DNA from: JALYNX01 sp963724825 | GTDB lineage: Bacteria; Actinomycetota; Acidimicrobiia; Spongiisociales; ZC4RG35 | Reading direction: 5' to 3' | Assembly: GCA_963724825.1 (NCBI GenBank) | Contig: CAVRWT010000020.1 | Location: 1-64,000, forward strand | DNA length: 64,000 bases | In this document: piece after piece, positions 16,341-25,168 of the stretch | Layout of the letters: each line of letters begins with the position of its first letter | Numbering within the stretch: position 1 is the stretch's first letter | Position numbers and translations under genes: made by a program | Notes under the pieces: generated by a model | Seen by the model: only the letters and a program-made list of their open reading frames with translations | Databases searched by the model: none | Told to the model about the DNA's origin: nothing

Positions 16341-19300
16341 GTGAGCGGGTACGCCGAACTGCACTGTCACACCAACTTCTCGTTCCTCGACGGGGCTTCC
16401 CATCCCGAAGACCTGGTGGAAATGGCCATCGAGCTTGGCTATGAGGCACTGGCCGTCACCGATCACGACGGGTTCTACGGGGTCTCCCGGTTCTGGCAGG
16501 TGGCCAAAGAGACCGGGTTGCCCGCCATCTACGGGGTGGAGATCGGCCTGGAGACAGATCCCCGAGGCGCGGCCGACCCGGTGACCCGGGCCCAGTATTG
16601 GGACCAACAGCGACACGCCCGGACCAAGGGTGCCCAGGGCCGTTTGCGGAGAGGTCGCAGCGTCAGGGCCCATGGCACCAAGCCGACCGATCTTCCGGAG
16701 ACCGATCATCTGGTGCTTCTCGCCGGCTCGCCCGATGGGTATCGGGCCCTATCCAATCTGGTGACCAGAGCCCAGCTTCGAGGGGAGAAGGATCACCCGA
16801 TCTATGTCTGGGACGACCTGGCGGAGGCTGCTCGCAACCCCGACGTCCATGCACTGACCGGTTGTCACTTCGGGGCGGTCCCCAAGGCCGCCTCCCGAGG
16901 AGAGCTGGGAGCGACCATCAGGGAGAGCTCGAAGCTGAGGGAGCTGTTCGGGTCCCGGCTCCATCTCGAGTTGTGGCATCACGGCATGCCCGAAGACGAC
17001 CCCCGCAACGACCTGATGTGGGAGGTGTCACAGAAGCTTGCCCTTCCCGTTGTCGCCACCAACCAGGTCCACTACCACCAGCGAAAAGACGCCTATCTCT
17101 CAGAGGTGCTTGCCGCCATCGGGGGAAGGCGAACTCTGGCCCTAGCCGACGGGTTCCGACCTGCCAGCGACGAGCGCTATCTGAAGTCCCCGCGGGAGAT
17201 GGCGGTGCGATTCGCCCGCTACCCGGGGTCGGTGGCCCGGGCAGGGGAGCTGGGGCGGCGTCTCGCTTTCGACCTGGGCCTGGTCGCCCCCAATCTCCCC
17301 GACTTCCCGATGCCCGGCCATTTCCAGGACGAGATGGACTACTTGCGTCATCTCACCTGGGAGGGAGCGAGGGATGTCTACGCCGGCTCCGAAGACGGCA
17401 TCGACCCCGGGGCGAGACGCCGGCTGGAGCACGAGTTGGACATCATCGAGAAGCTCGGCTTCCCCGGGTACTTCCTGGTGGTCAAGGACATCATCGACTT
17501 CGCCCGAACCCAGGACATCTACTGCCAGATCCGGGGCTCTGGCGCCGACTCGGCGGTGTGCCGTTGTCTCGGCCTGACCCGGGTCGACCCGATCCGGCTC
17601 CACCTCCCCTTCGAGCGCTTCCTCTCCGAGGAGCGGGGGAGACCGCCGGACATCGACATCGACTTCGAGGCCGACCGGCGCGAGGAGGTGATCCAGTACT
17701 GCTATCGCCAGTACGGGCGGGAGCGGGCGGCGATGGTCGCCAATGTCATCACCTACCGGGCGAAATCGGTGCTCCGGGACGTGGCCAAGACCTTTGGCTT
17801 CACCCAGGCCCAGGTGGATGGGCTGTCCAAGTACGTGGATACCAGGGACCCCGCCCAGCTCCGTCTCGACACCCCGCTTCCCGAGGGTCTGACCAGTGAG
17901 AGGATCTACGACATCTGCTGGCGGCTCGACGGCTACCCCCGTCATCTCGGGATCCATTCCGGGGGGATGGTCATCGCCGATCGCCCCCTTTGGCAGGTGG
18001 TACCTCTGGAGTGGGGGCGGATGGAGGGGCGGACCGTCCTGCAATGGGACAAGGACGACTCGGCGGCGGTGGGGATCGTCAAGTTCGACCTGCTCGGCCT
18101 GGGGATGCTCAATGCCCTCCATCTCGCCCACGACCTGATCGAGGACACCCACGGCATCGATGTCGACCTGGCGGTCATCCCCCAGGAGACGGCGATCTAC
18201 CGCTCGATCACCCGGGCCGACACCGTCGGCTTGTTCCAGATCGAGTCCCGGGCGCAGATGGCCACCCTGCCCAAGATGAAGCCGAAGACCTTCTACGACC
18301 TAGCCGTCGAGGTTGCTCTGATCCGCCCCGGTCCGATCCAGGGCCAGTCGGTCCACCCTTATCTGCGGCGGCGGAGCGGGGAAGAGCCGGTCCGCTATCC
18401 CCACCCTTCCACCGAGCCGATCCTGGCCAAGACGCTTGGGGTCCCCATCTTTCAGGAGCAATTGATGGAACTGGCCCGGATCTGTGCCGGATTCGACGGC
18501 GGTCAGGCAGACCGCCTCCGTCAGGCGATGACCCACAAACGCTCGGAGAAGGCGATGGGAAAGCTCCGTGAGGATCTCTTCGCCGGGATGGCGGCCAACG
18601 GGATCGTCGACGCCGCCGCGGACGAGATCTGGGAGAAGCTGCAGGGCTTTGCCTCGTTCGGGTTCCCGGAGAGCCACTCGGTCAGCTTTGCCTACATCGT
18701 CTACATGTCTGCCTGGCTCCGCTTCCACTACCCGGCGGAGTACCTGGCGGGGCTGCTCAACGCCCAGCCGATGGGCTTCTACAGCCCGAACTCCCTGGTC
18801 CAGGACTCACAACGGCACGGGGTGGTGGTCCTGGGGCCGGATGTGAACGTGTCCTGGCACGACTGCACCATCGAGTCGGTGGAGGCCGATCGCGACGATG
18901 TGGTGACCTATCTGGGCGAGAAGTGGCGGCGGGGGCGGGGAACCGCCGACGATCCGATCCGCCCTCCGGTCGGGGTGCGGATGGGGCTGCGCTACGTGCG
19001 CAATCTGGGGGAGCGCGAGGTGACCCGGATCGAGGCAGCCCGGATCCTGGGCGGCTTGTTCGAGTCGCCCGAGGACCTGGCGTTTCGCACCGGCCTCGGG
19101 GTGGACGCCCTGGAGGGCCTCGCGGTTTCGGGTGCGCTGGAGTCGATCGGGCTCGGCCGTCGGGAGGGGATGTGGGCGGCCGGGGCGTTGGCCGAGATCG
19201 ACCCGGAGCGGCTGGCGCTTTCACCAGGAGTGGTTGCCCCTCCGTTGCCGGGGATGAGTGACGAGGAGAAGCACCGGGCCGATCTGTGGGCGACCGGGGT

Positions 19301-19658
19301 CTCGGGTCGTCATCCGATGAGTTTCGTCCGGGATCAGATGGTGGGATGTCTCACCGCCGCCGAGGCTTTGGAGGTGGAGCGTCATCGGGCTCGGGTCAAG
19401 GTGGCCGGGGTGGTCACCCACCGGCAGCGGCCGGGCACCGCCAAGGGCGTCTACTTCCTCAACCTGGAGGACGAGACCGGTCTGTTGAACATCGTGGTGT
19501 TGCCCGATGTGTGGGCCAAGCATCGGGAGGTTGTCCGGAAGAGCCCGGCCCTGGTGATCGAGGGCCGGCTCGAGTTCCACGACGGGGTCACCAACATCGT
19601 TGCTCGGGACTTCCAGGCGATTGGCGTGCAAACCGTGCAGTCACGAGACTTTCGATGA
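16341..19658 (+). CDS. dnaE2: Error-prone DNA polymerase III alpha subunit DnaE2
   Basis: DnaE2 is the damage-inducible, mutagenic replicative-type polymerase, about 1105 residues here. It opens with the PHP domain (GYAELHCHTNFSFLDGAS, AVTDHDGFYG). The polymerase core has QIRGSGADSAVCRCLGLTRV, the catalytic aspartates in PPDIDIDFE, and IHSGGMVIADRPL and SFGFPESHSVSFAYIVY, all in the DnaE2 style. An OB fold (RVKVAGVVTHRQRPGTAKG) ends the protein. It starts next to a perfect LexA box. Usual partners ImuA and ImuB are not adjacent, so if they exist they lie elsewhere. I prefer the GTG at 16341, which follows a -10 element; ATG starts from 16320 are possible. Confidence 0.93.
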   Translation: MSGYAELHCHTNFSFLDGASHPEDLVEMAIELGYEALAVTDHDGFYGVSRFWQVAKETGLPAIYGVEIGLETDPRGAADPVTRAQYWDQQRHARTKGAQGRLRRGRSVRAHGTKPTDLPETDHLVLLAGSPDGYRALSNLVTRAQLRGEKDHPIYVWDDLAEAARNPDVHALTGCHFGAVPKAASRGELGATIRESSKLRELFGSRLHLELWHHGMPEDDPRNDLMWEVSQKLALPVVATNQVHYHQRKDAYLSEVLAAIGGRRTLALADGFRPASDERYLKSPREMAVRFARYPGSVARAGELGRRLAFDLGLVAPNLPDFPMPGHFQDEMDYLRHLTWEGARDVYAGSEDGIDPGARRRLEHELDIIEKLGFPGYFLVVKDIIDFARTQDIYCQIRGSGADSAVCRCLGLTRVDPIRLHLPFERFLSEERGRPPDIDIDFEADRREEVIQYCYRQYGRERAAMVANVITYRAKSVLRDVAKTFGFTQAQVDGLSKYVDTRDPAQLRLDTPLPEGLTSERIYDICWRLDGYPRHLGIHSGGMVIADRPLWQVVPLEWGRMEGRTVLQWDKDDSAAVGIVKFDLLGLGMLNALHLAHDLIEDTHGIDVDLAVIPQETAIYRSITRADTVGLFQIESRAQMATLPKMKPKTFYDLAVEVALIRPGPIQGQSVHPYLRRRSGEEPVRYPHPSTEPILAKTLGVPIFQEQLMELARICAGFDGGQADRLRQAMTHKRSEKAMGKLREDLFAGMAANGIVDAAADEIWEKLQGFASFGFPESHSVSFAYIVYMSAWLRFHYPAEYLAGLLNAQPMGFYSPNSLVQDSQRHGVVVLGPDVNVSWHDCTIESVEADRDDVVTYLGEKWRRGRGTADDPIRPPVGVRMGLRYVRNLGEREVTRIEAARILGGLFESPEDLAFRTGLGVDALEGLAVSGALESIGLGRREGMWAAGALAEIDPERLALSPGVVAPPLPGMSDEEKHRADLWATGVSGRHPMSFVRDQMVGCLTAAEALEVERHRARVKVAGVVTHRQRPGTAKGVYFLNLEDETGLLNIVVLPDVWAKHREVVRKSPALVIEGRLEFHDGVTNIVARDFQAIGVQTVQSRDFR

Positions 19659-19671
19659 GAGAGGAGAACCA

Positions 19672-20085
19672 ATGGACATGAAACTGGAATTGATGATCCT
19701 GCCGGTGTCGGACCCGGATCGGGCCAAGGAGTTCTACGAGAGGGCAGGGTTCCACGTCGATGTCGACCACAAGGCAAGCGAGGACTTTCGGGTGATTCAG
19801 GTGACCCCACCCGGTTCGGCGTGCTCGGTCAGCTTCGGGAAGGGGATCAGCCAGGCCGTGCCCGGGTCGATTCAGGGCATGCATCTGGTGGTCAACGACC
19901 TCGAGGCGGCGCTGGAAGACCTCAAGGGTCGTGGCATCGAGATCAGCGATCCTTTCCACTTTGGCGCCGCCGGCCAGACCCCCGGTCTTCACCCGGAGCG
20001 CTCCGACTACGGCTCATACGCAGCGTTCAGTGACCCGGACGGCAACGGCTGGCTGGTCCAGGAGGTTGGGCACTCAGGGACTTGA
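19672..20085 (+). CDS. VOC-family (glyoxalase/bleomycin-resistance fold) protein
   Basis: A 137-residue single VOC module with two beta-alpha-beta-beta-beta repeats: ELMILPVSDPDRAKEFYER at the start and MHLVVNDLEAALEDLKGRG in the middle, ending SDPDGNGWLVQEV. The metal-ligand pattern is partial, so it could be an enzyme or a binding protein. A strong GAGGAG lies upstream of the ATG at 19672, 13 bases after dnaE2. The 3' end overlaps the opposing GNAT gene by 12 bases. Confidence 0.88.
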   Translation: MDMKLELMILPVSDPDRAKEFYERAGFHVDVDHKASEDFRVIQVTPPGSACSVSFGKGISQAVPGSIQGMHLVVNDLEAALEDLKGRGIEISDPFHFGAAGQTPGLHPERSDYGSYAAFSDPDGNGWLVQEVGHSGT

Positions 20086-20559
20086 TCGCTCCCACTGATC
20101 GCGACCAAGCCGGTACTGGCGAAACGGGATCCCGTCGTAGTCGATGACGCCCAGGGTCTCGAAACCGACTTTGGCCATTGCACGATCGGCGTTTCTGGTG
20201 AGCGGCAACAGCGCGTAGACCTCGTCGAACCCGAATTCGGTGAAGCCCGTTTCCAGGGCCACCCGGGTGATGTCGAGACCGTGGCCCCAGAACTCGGGGA
20301 GCAAGACCAGCCCGAAGTCCGCTCCGTCTTCCTCGTGTTGGAAGCCACCCCAACCCACGAACACACCATCGAGGTAGAACGCCCAGGGCCCGTATCCGTA
20401 CTCGTCCCATTGCTCGTCCTTTCCGGCGATCCAACCCCTCGCCTCATCAGGGGTGAACGGGCTGAACAACGGCATGTGGCGGGTGTTTCGAGGTTCGTTG
20501 ATGAGACGAAAGACCTCGTCGAACGGAGCCTCGGGGAGTCGGGAGAAGGTGATCGTCAT
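20074..20559 (-). CDS. GNAT-family N-acetyltransferase
   Basis: A 161-residue acyl-CoA-dependent acetyltransferase of the RimJ/RimL-like group. Visible are the N-terminal ITFSRLPEAPFDEVFRLI, the strand WAFYLDGVFVGWGGF, the acetyl-CoA region FGLVLLPEFWGHGLDITRVAL, and a C-terminal FDEVYALLPLTRNADRAMAKVGF. The substrate is not evident. One base separates it from the MmcQ-like gene upstream, so the two are co-transcribed. Its tail overlaps the VOC gene. Confidence 0.85.
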   Translation of the reverse strand: MTITFSRLPEAPFDEVFRLINEPRNTRHMPLFSPFTPDEARGWIAGKDEQWDEYGYGPWAFYLDGVFVGWGGFQHEEDGADFGLVLLPEFWGHGLDITRVALETGFTEFGFDEVYALLPLTRNADRAMAKVGFETLGVIDYDGIPFRQYRLGRDQWERSSP

Positions 20560-20560
20560 C

Positions 20561-20944
20561 TCACGAGTCCAAGTACTCCTTGGCGAGCCGTTTCGGGGCT
20601 CGATCCAGCCAGGCCTCGACGATGACCTCTTCCAGCTCGTCGAGAGCGATCTCCTCGAGGCGCACCAGCACGGCCGGATAGCCGTCGAAGTGGGGGGTGG
20701 TGAAGAACACTTCGGGATCGTCGGTGAGCAAGGCTTCCTTTACTCCGAGGTCGGGAACACGCACCGCGAGGATCGGGCCGTCGGGGGCCAGGTCACCCAG
20801 GGCTTTGTAGTCGGCCGTCCGCAGCGGTCGCTCCCAAACGAAGCCCTTGCCCTTGACACTCCAGCCAAGATTGCCGTAGGAGGCCCCTTCCGTCGTGTCG
20901 GGCAGTTCCAGAGCGATCCTCCGGACATCGTCCCAGGACGCCAC
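20561..20944 (-). CDS. MmcQ/YjbR-family protein
   Basis: A 127-residue protein of the MmcQ/YjbR fold (CyaY-like DNA-binding family). Family marks are VRRIALELPDTTEGASYGN at the N-terminus, GWSVKGKGFVWERPL, and PAVLVRLEEIALDELEEVI, with the C-terminal helix AWLDRAPKRLAKEYL. The biochemical role of the family is poorly defined. It is the first gene of a two-gene unit with the GNAT gene. Confidence 0.85.
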   Translation of the reverse strand: MASWDDVRRIALELPDTTEGASYGNLGWSVKGKGFVWERPLRTADYKALGDLAPDGPILAVRVPDLGVKEALLTDDPEVFFTTPHFDGYPAVLVRLEEIALDELEEVIVEAWLDRAPKRLAKEYLDS

Positions 20945-20992
20945 TTCAGCCCTCGGACAACCCGAAACAGGTCTGATTGGCGGAAGCGAGTC

Positions 20993-21793
20993 TCAGGTGT
21001 TCAGGGGAGACCGGCAAAACCTGTGCACCTCCGAATTGAACTGCGACGGTTGTTCGAGGTTACTGACATGCCCTGCCCCAGAGATGATGGCGAGTTGGGC
21101 ACCGGTTATGGCATCGAGAAACTGTTGAGCGACGGTGATCGGTGACCGTGCATCGGCATCCCCCCAGATCAGCAGGGTCGGAACCTCGATGTTCGCAAGC
21201 AGGTCGCGTGTGTCTGCTTGCGCCAGCGCCGTCGCCATCAGTTTGAAACCATTCGGGTGAAAGCCAGACATGATGTTGGCCAATTCTCCTCGAACATCCT
21301 CTGTCGCCCATTCACCGAACATCTGGGGCACGTACCTGGAGGTGAAAGCCTCAGGCGGAAGGGCGGCATCTCTGAGACAGGCCGCCAGTCTCTCGTCGGG
21401 AATCGGTTCGGGAAGCGAGCCCTTCCAGCCGGCGTACGTGTCGGCCAGGATCAGAGTTCGCACCCGAGCCGAGTGGTGCCGATAGAAGACCTGGGCGAGG
21501 AGCCCTCCCCATGAGAGGCCCAGAACATGCGCCCGCTGCACTCCGATGGCATCAAGGAAAGCTGCGAGACAGTCCGACCAGTCGTCGATCCCGTACCGGG
21601 GCGGAGGGTCGGAGGATTGACCGGCGCCCGGAGCATCCCAAGCGATCACGGTGAACTGGTCAGAAAGGCTTTCGAGTTGCGGCCTCCAAACCCGGGAGTC
21701 CACGGCGAACCCGTGCAGGAGAACCAGGACCGGACCGTCACCGACTATCCGGTAGCCCACGGAAAGACCGCTCAGGTCAACCGTTGGCATCAT
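20993..21793 (-). CDS. Alpha/beta hydrolase
   Basis: A soluble serine hydrolase of about 266 residues. The oxyanion segment is LLHGFAVDSRVW, the nucleophile elbow GLSWGG, the acid IWGDADARSP and the catalytic histidine GAGHVSN. Substrate unknown; the closest general pattern is the esterase/haloperoxidase-like group. Two adjacent ATGs (21793, 21790) could start it. It follows the DUF2237 gene by ten bases. Confidence 0.88.
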   Translation of the reverse strand: MMPTVDLSGLSVGYRIVGDGPVLVLLHGFAVDSRVWRPQLESLSDQFTVIAWDAPGAGQSSDPPPRYGIDDWSDCLAAFLDAIGVQRAHVLGLSWGGLLAQVFYRHHSARVRTLILADTYAGWKGSLPEPIPDERLAACLRDAALPPEAFTSRYVPQMFGEWATEDVRGELANIMSGFHPNGFKLMATALAQADTRDLLANIEVPTLLIWGDADARSPITVAQQFLDAITGAQLAIISGAGHVSNLEQPSQFNSEVHRFCRSPLNT

Positions 21794-21803
21794 GACGGCT
21801 ACT

Positions 21804-22196
21804 TCAGCCCTCGAGGATGCCGGGATCGGCGGGGACATCCACCGAGTGCTCCTGCAGTATGTCGAGGGGGATGACGTCGAGGGCCCGTTCGTGGGTCGAG
21901 GCGAGGACGACCGGTGCCGCCGCCCCGTCGCGATGTGCTCGCAGCCAGTTCGGAGCGGTCACGCACCAGCGATCACCTGGAACGAGGCCGGGAAACAGAT
22001 ACTCGGGCATCGGAGTGCTCAGGTCGTTGCCGATACGGCGCTGATGCTCGAGGAACTCCGAGGTGACCACCGCGCAAACCGTGTGACTGCCGATGTCCTC
22101 GGGCCCGGTCACGCAGGTTCCATCGCGATAGAAGCCGGTGAGCGGATCGACGCCACAGGGCTCCAAGTCACCGCCCAGCACGTTGCGTTCGCTCAC
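21804..22196 (-). CDS. DUF2237-family protein
   Basis: A 130-residue protein matching the DUF2237 pattern end to end: NVLGGDLEPCGVDPLTGFYR, GSHTVCAVVTSEFL, GNDLSTPMPEYLFPGLVPGD and RWCVTAPNWLRA, with conserved cysteines at three positions. The family has no firm function that I know of. It is close to the alpha/beta hydrolase downstream (10 bases) and 39 bases from the alcohol dehydrogenase gene, both on the same strand. Confidence 0.88.
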   Translation of the reverse strand: MSERNVLGGDLEPCGVDPLTGFYRDGTCVTGPEDIGSHTVCAVVTSEFLEHQRRIGNDLSTPMPEYLFPGLVPGDRWCVTAPNWLRAHRDGAAAPVVLASTHERALDVIPLDILQEHSVDVPADPGILEG

Positions 22197-22235
22197 CGGC
22201 CCCAGTATCGCGTTCTGGTGAACGCAGGTGGCCTG

Positions 22236-23276
22236 TTATCTGGTCAACACCACTTTCAGAGCGCCGGTCTCACTTGCCCGACCGAACACGTCATACGCCT
22301 CTTCGAACTGCTCCATCTTGAAGGTGTGGGTGACCAGCGGGGAAGGGTTGATCATCCCGCTCCGGATCAGACCCAACAGAGTCGGGGTGGAGTAAGTGTC
22401 CACCAGCCCTGTCGTGATGGTGACGTTCTTGATCCATAGCTCCTCGAGGTGCAAGGTCACAGGTTCCCCGTGGACTCCGATGTTGGCGATCCTGCCTCCA
22501 GGGCGGACCAATGAGGCGGCCAACTCGAACGCGGCGGGGACCCCGACCGCTTCCATCGACACGTCGGCACCGAGGCCGTCGGTCATCTCCTTGACGATGC
22601 TCACCGCGTCCTCGCGCCCGTTGTTGATCGTGAGATCAGCTCCGAATTGCTTCGCAGCCTCGAGCCTGCTGTCCGCCAGATCGATCGCAATGATGTGGCT
22701 AGGGCTGTAGAGCCTGGCACCGAGGATGGCAGCGAGGCCGATTGGGCCTGCACCGACCACCGCGACGACATCGCCCGGGCCGACCTTGCCATTGAGGACA
22801 CCGACCTCGTAACCCGTCGGGAGGATGTCGGCCATCATCAGGATCTGCTCGTCGCTGACGCCGTCGGGAACCGGGTAGGTCGATGTGTCGGCGAACGGGA
22901 CCCGGACGTATTCGGCCTGGGTGCCATTGATCTTGTGGCCAAGGATCCATCCGCCGCCGCCAAGGCACTGGCCATACTGACCCTCCCGGCAATAGCGGCA
23001 GGATCCGCAGGCGGTGATGCACGAAACCAGAACCCGGTCTCCTGCTTTGACGGTCTTGACTCCGGAGCCCACTTCTTCGACGGTTCCGACGGCCTCGTGG
23101 CCGAGGATCCGGCCGTCGGTCACCGCAGGGACATCACCTTTCAGGATGTGCAGGTCCGTTCCGCAAATAGTCACCGCGTCAACGCGGACGATGACGTCTG
23201 TGCTGTCAACGATGGTTGGCTTTGGGACTTCCTCCCAAGCCTTGAGGCCTGGGCCGTGGTAGACGATTGCTTTCAT
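22236..23276 (-). CDS. Zinc-dependent alcohol dehydrogenase
   Basis: A 346-residue medium-chain dehydrogenase. The catalytic zinc site is VTICGTDLHILKGD (Cys) with GHEAVGTVEEVG (His/Glu), and the structural zinc lobe has four cysteines in SCITACGSCRYCREGQYGQC. NAD(P) binding is VAVVGAGPIGLAA. The sequence resembles the family that oxidises secondary alcohols or 2,3-butanediol-type substrates. GAGAGGAGG precedes the ATG at 23276, and the upstream region holds an inverted repeat, so it may have its own regulator. Confidence 0.92.
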   Translation of the reverse strand: MKAIVYHGPGLKAWEEVPKPTIVDSTDVIVRVDAVTICGTDLHILKGDVPAVTDGRILGHEAVGTVEEVGSGVKTVKAGDRVLVSCITACGSCRYCREGQYGQCLGGGGWILGHKINGTQAEYVRVPFADTSTYPVPDGVSDEQILMMADILPTGYEVGVLNGKVGPGDVVAVVGAGPIGLAAILGARLYSPSHIIAIDLADSRLEAAKQFGADLTINNGREDAVSIVKEMTDGLGADVSMEAVGVPAAFELAASLVRPGGRIANIGVHGEPVTLHLEELWIKNVTITTGLVDTYSTPTLLGLIRSGMINPSPLVTHTFKMEQFEEAYDVFGRASETGALKVVLTR

Positions 23277-23324
23277 GAGGGGCCTCCTCTCGAGGGGCGT
23301 GAAAACTTCCAACTACCGCGACCG

Positions 23325-23366
23325 TACGGCCGGAGGGGTGAAGACTTGTAGGGCCGAACGGCCGTA
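23325..23366. repeat. Inverted repeat upstream of the alcohol dehydrogenase
   Basis: TACGGCCG (23325-23332) is inverted as CGGCCGTA (23359-23366). Inside the second arm there is a tighter palindrome, GGCCG-AA-CGGCC (23352-23363). It lies 49-90 bases upstream of the alcohol dehydrogenase start and next to the end of the transglycosylase-like gene. It could be an operator for the former or a terminator for the latter. Confidence 0.45.
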
Positions 23367-23376
23367 AATCGGCTAG

Positions 23377-23982
23377 TCAGCCCCGGCAGGCGAAGATGTC
23401 CCAGCCACCGCCGTCGTAGACGGCCCAGGCCGCGGCGGCAGTCGATGCGACAGGGTCGGTGGGATCGGCACCGGGGAACCCGGCAGCTTCGGCCCGCTCC
23501 TCCCAGTATTGGGGCAGGTGCTGGAAGAGCCCGACGGCGCCGGTGCGCAAGTCGGTGGAGTTGGGGTCGAACCTCGATTCGCACCAGGCCACCCGCACCG
23601 CCCGGTTCACATCCTCGGCGGCGAAGTAGAGCGAGACCAGCGCCCTGACCTGGACCTGGGACAACCAGCCTGAAGTCTCCGAAACTATCGATTCCGTGGA
23701 TGGCTGCTCCGAGGCTGAAGGGTCGGAGGGGTCGGTCGTCGCTTGGAGGTCGTCGGTGCTCGAGGGGTCATCAGCGGCCGGGAGCTCTGCCGTGTCTCCC
23801 GCCAGGACGGCGAAGGTGAGCCCTGCGTAGGCCCCGGTCGCATGCCCCAGACTGGCTGCGGCGGCCTCGGTTTCGAGCTCATTGACGGTCGTGTCCGGGG
23901 TGTCGAACGCGGCGAAGCCAGCCATTGCCAGAAGGGCCACAGCTGCCCATCCAGCGACGAACGACAGGCGTCTCAAACGCAT
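23377..23982 (-). CDS. Secreted SLT/lysozyme-like domain protein
   Basis: A 201-residue exported protein. It starts with a basic segment and a hydrophobic stretch (FVAGWAAVALLAMAGFAAF), then a low-complexity Ala/Thr/Ser/Asp region to about residue 105. The C-terminal domain is lysozyme-like: a helix with VRALVSLYFAAEDVNRAV, the probable catalytic Glu in AWCESRFDPNS, then GAVGLFQHLPQYWEERA. This matches bacterial transglycosylase domains that cut glycan strands. Upstream in-frame codons are possible starts, but the ATG at 23982 gives a proper signal sequence. Confidence 0.8.
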   Translation of the reverse strand: MRLRRLSFVAGWAAVALLAMAGFAAFDTPDTTVNELETEAAAASLGHATGAYAGLTFAVLAGDTAELPAADDPSSTDDLQATTDPSDPSASEQPSTESIVSETSGWLSQVQVRALVSLYFAAEDVNRAVRVAWCESRFDPNSTDLRTGAVGLFQHLPQYWEERAEAAGFPGADPTDPVASTAAAAWAVYDGGGWDIFACRG

Positions 23983-24070
23983 ATGAAGCGACTCCACCAG
24001 CGGCTCAGACCGCTGCCCAAGGGTGGCCAACCCTACCCAGTTGTGGATAAGTGCGACAACTCGGTTTGGG

Positions 24071-25168
24071 TCAGTTTCCTGCACTCTCCAAGGCCGCGAA
24101 AACCGTCGACCAGTGTTCCTTTGTGGGATCGAGCATGTCGAAATGCCCGAGCCCGGGGAACACCTCGACACGGGCAGTTTCAGCGAGCCGGCTGCTGTGG
24201 AAAACCGGCACCAATTCGTCGTCCGCGCCATGCACCAGGAGCGTTGAAGATGGAGCATCGAGAGCTGTCGGGGCACCCGAGCCGAGAAGGCGTTTTGCCT
24301 CGCCACTACCCGGCCCGTCGCCTCCAGCCAATGCCGAGAGGTCGGTCACCGCGGCCAGACCAACGGTGAGCCTGACCGGGGAGCCAGAGGGGCGATTCGC
24401 AGCCCATAAGGCGAGATATCCACCAGCTGAATGACCGATGATCGACGGGCTCAGCCCACTTGCTTCAGGCATCTGGCGGACATGATCCAGGGCCAGCCTG
24501 ACATCCTGACCCGACGCCGGCCAGCCGCCCCCGTTTCCCAGCCGTCGGTATTCGATGTTCCAGGTGGCCCAGCCCTTCCGGGCCAGGTCGACCGCCAGGG
24601 TTTCGACCGAGTCTCTCTCGTATTGCTGGCGCCAGAATCCGCCGTGCACGAGGACGGCCAGGCCTGTTGGCTCGGATCGCGGAAGTCGCAAGTCGCCGAC
24701 GTTGTCGGAATGAGGCCCGTAGCGCAATGTCACGAAAGGCACCGCGACGCGATTGGCCAGATGTCGAATCGCATCCTGGTAGCCGCTGAGACCCCGGCCG
24801 TAGATGGTTCGTGCGCATGCGGGCGACACCAGCGACACCCTTCGCCAGTTCTCCCTCTCCTTCACGTTGGAGATATGGACTTCGACCGCCGGAACCCCGA
24901 CCGATTGCAGGGCATCCCCGAGGGCGCGCGAGGTATGGGTCAGTGCTCCCGGATTGATGACGATTCCGTCCGTCTGGATGGCGCCGTGAATCGCCTCGAC
25001 CAGTTCCCCTTCGTGGTTGGATTGGAAGAAGGAGACCTCCACCCCCAACGAATCCGCCCAATCCGAGATTTGACGCTCCAGGTCGCCCAATGTGGCCGAG
25101 CCGTACACCTCGGGCTCACGGCTCCCGAGCAGGTTGAGATTGGGCCCGTTGAGGACGAGGACTCGCAT
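24071..25168 (-). CDS. aroQ: AroQ (type II 3-dehydroquinase) in one frame with an alpha/beta hydrolase
   Basis: Residues 1 to about 145 are a complete type II 3-dehydroquinate dehydratase of the shikimate pathway: VLVLNGPNLNLLGSREPEVYG (active-site Tyr), FFQSNHEGELVEAIHGA, INPGALTHTSRAL, AVEVHISN and GLSGYQDAIRHLA. The same frame runs on into a ~215-residue hydrolase: LRLPRSEPTGLAVLVHGGFW, NIEYRRLGNGGGWP, nucleophile GHSAGGYLA, acid HGADDELVPV, His GLGHFDM. It resembles kynurenine-formamidase-like esterases. Either this is a true fusion, or a one-base error hides an AroQ stop overlapping a GTG start (GTGA at about 24731-24734). The start overlaps the lipoate-ligase stop by one base. Confidence 0.83.
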   Translation of the reverse strand: MRVLVLNGPNLNLLGSREPEVYGSATLGDLERQISDWADSLGVEVSFFQSNHEGELVEAIHGAIQTDGIVINPGALTHTSRALGDALQSVGVPAVEVHISNVKERENWRRVSLVSPACARTIYGRGLSGYQDAIRHLANRVAVPFVTLRYGPHSDNVGDLRLPRSEPTGLAVLVHGGFWRQQYERDSVETLAVDLARKGWATWNIEYRRLGNGGGWPASGQDVRLALDHVRQMPEASGLSPSIIGHSAGGYLALWAANRPSGSPVRLTVGLAAVTDLSALAGGDGPGSGEAKRLLGSGAPTALDAPSSTLLVHGADDELVPVFHSSRLAETARVEVFPGLGHFDMLDPTKEHWSTVFAALESAGN

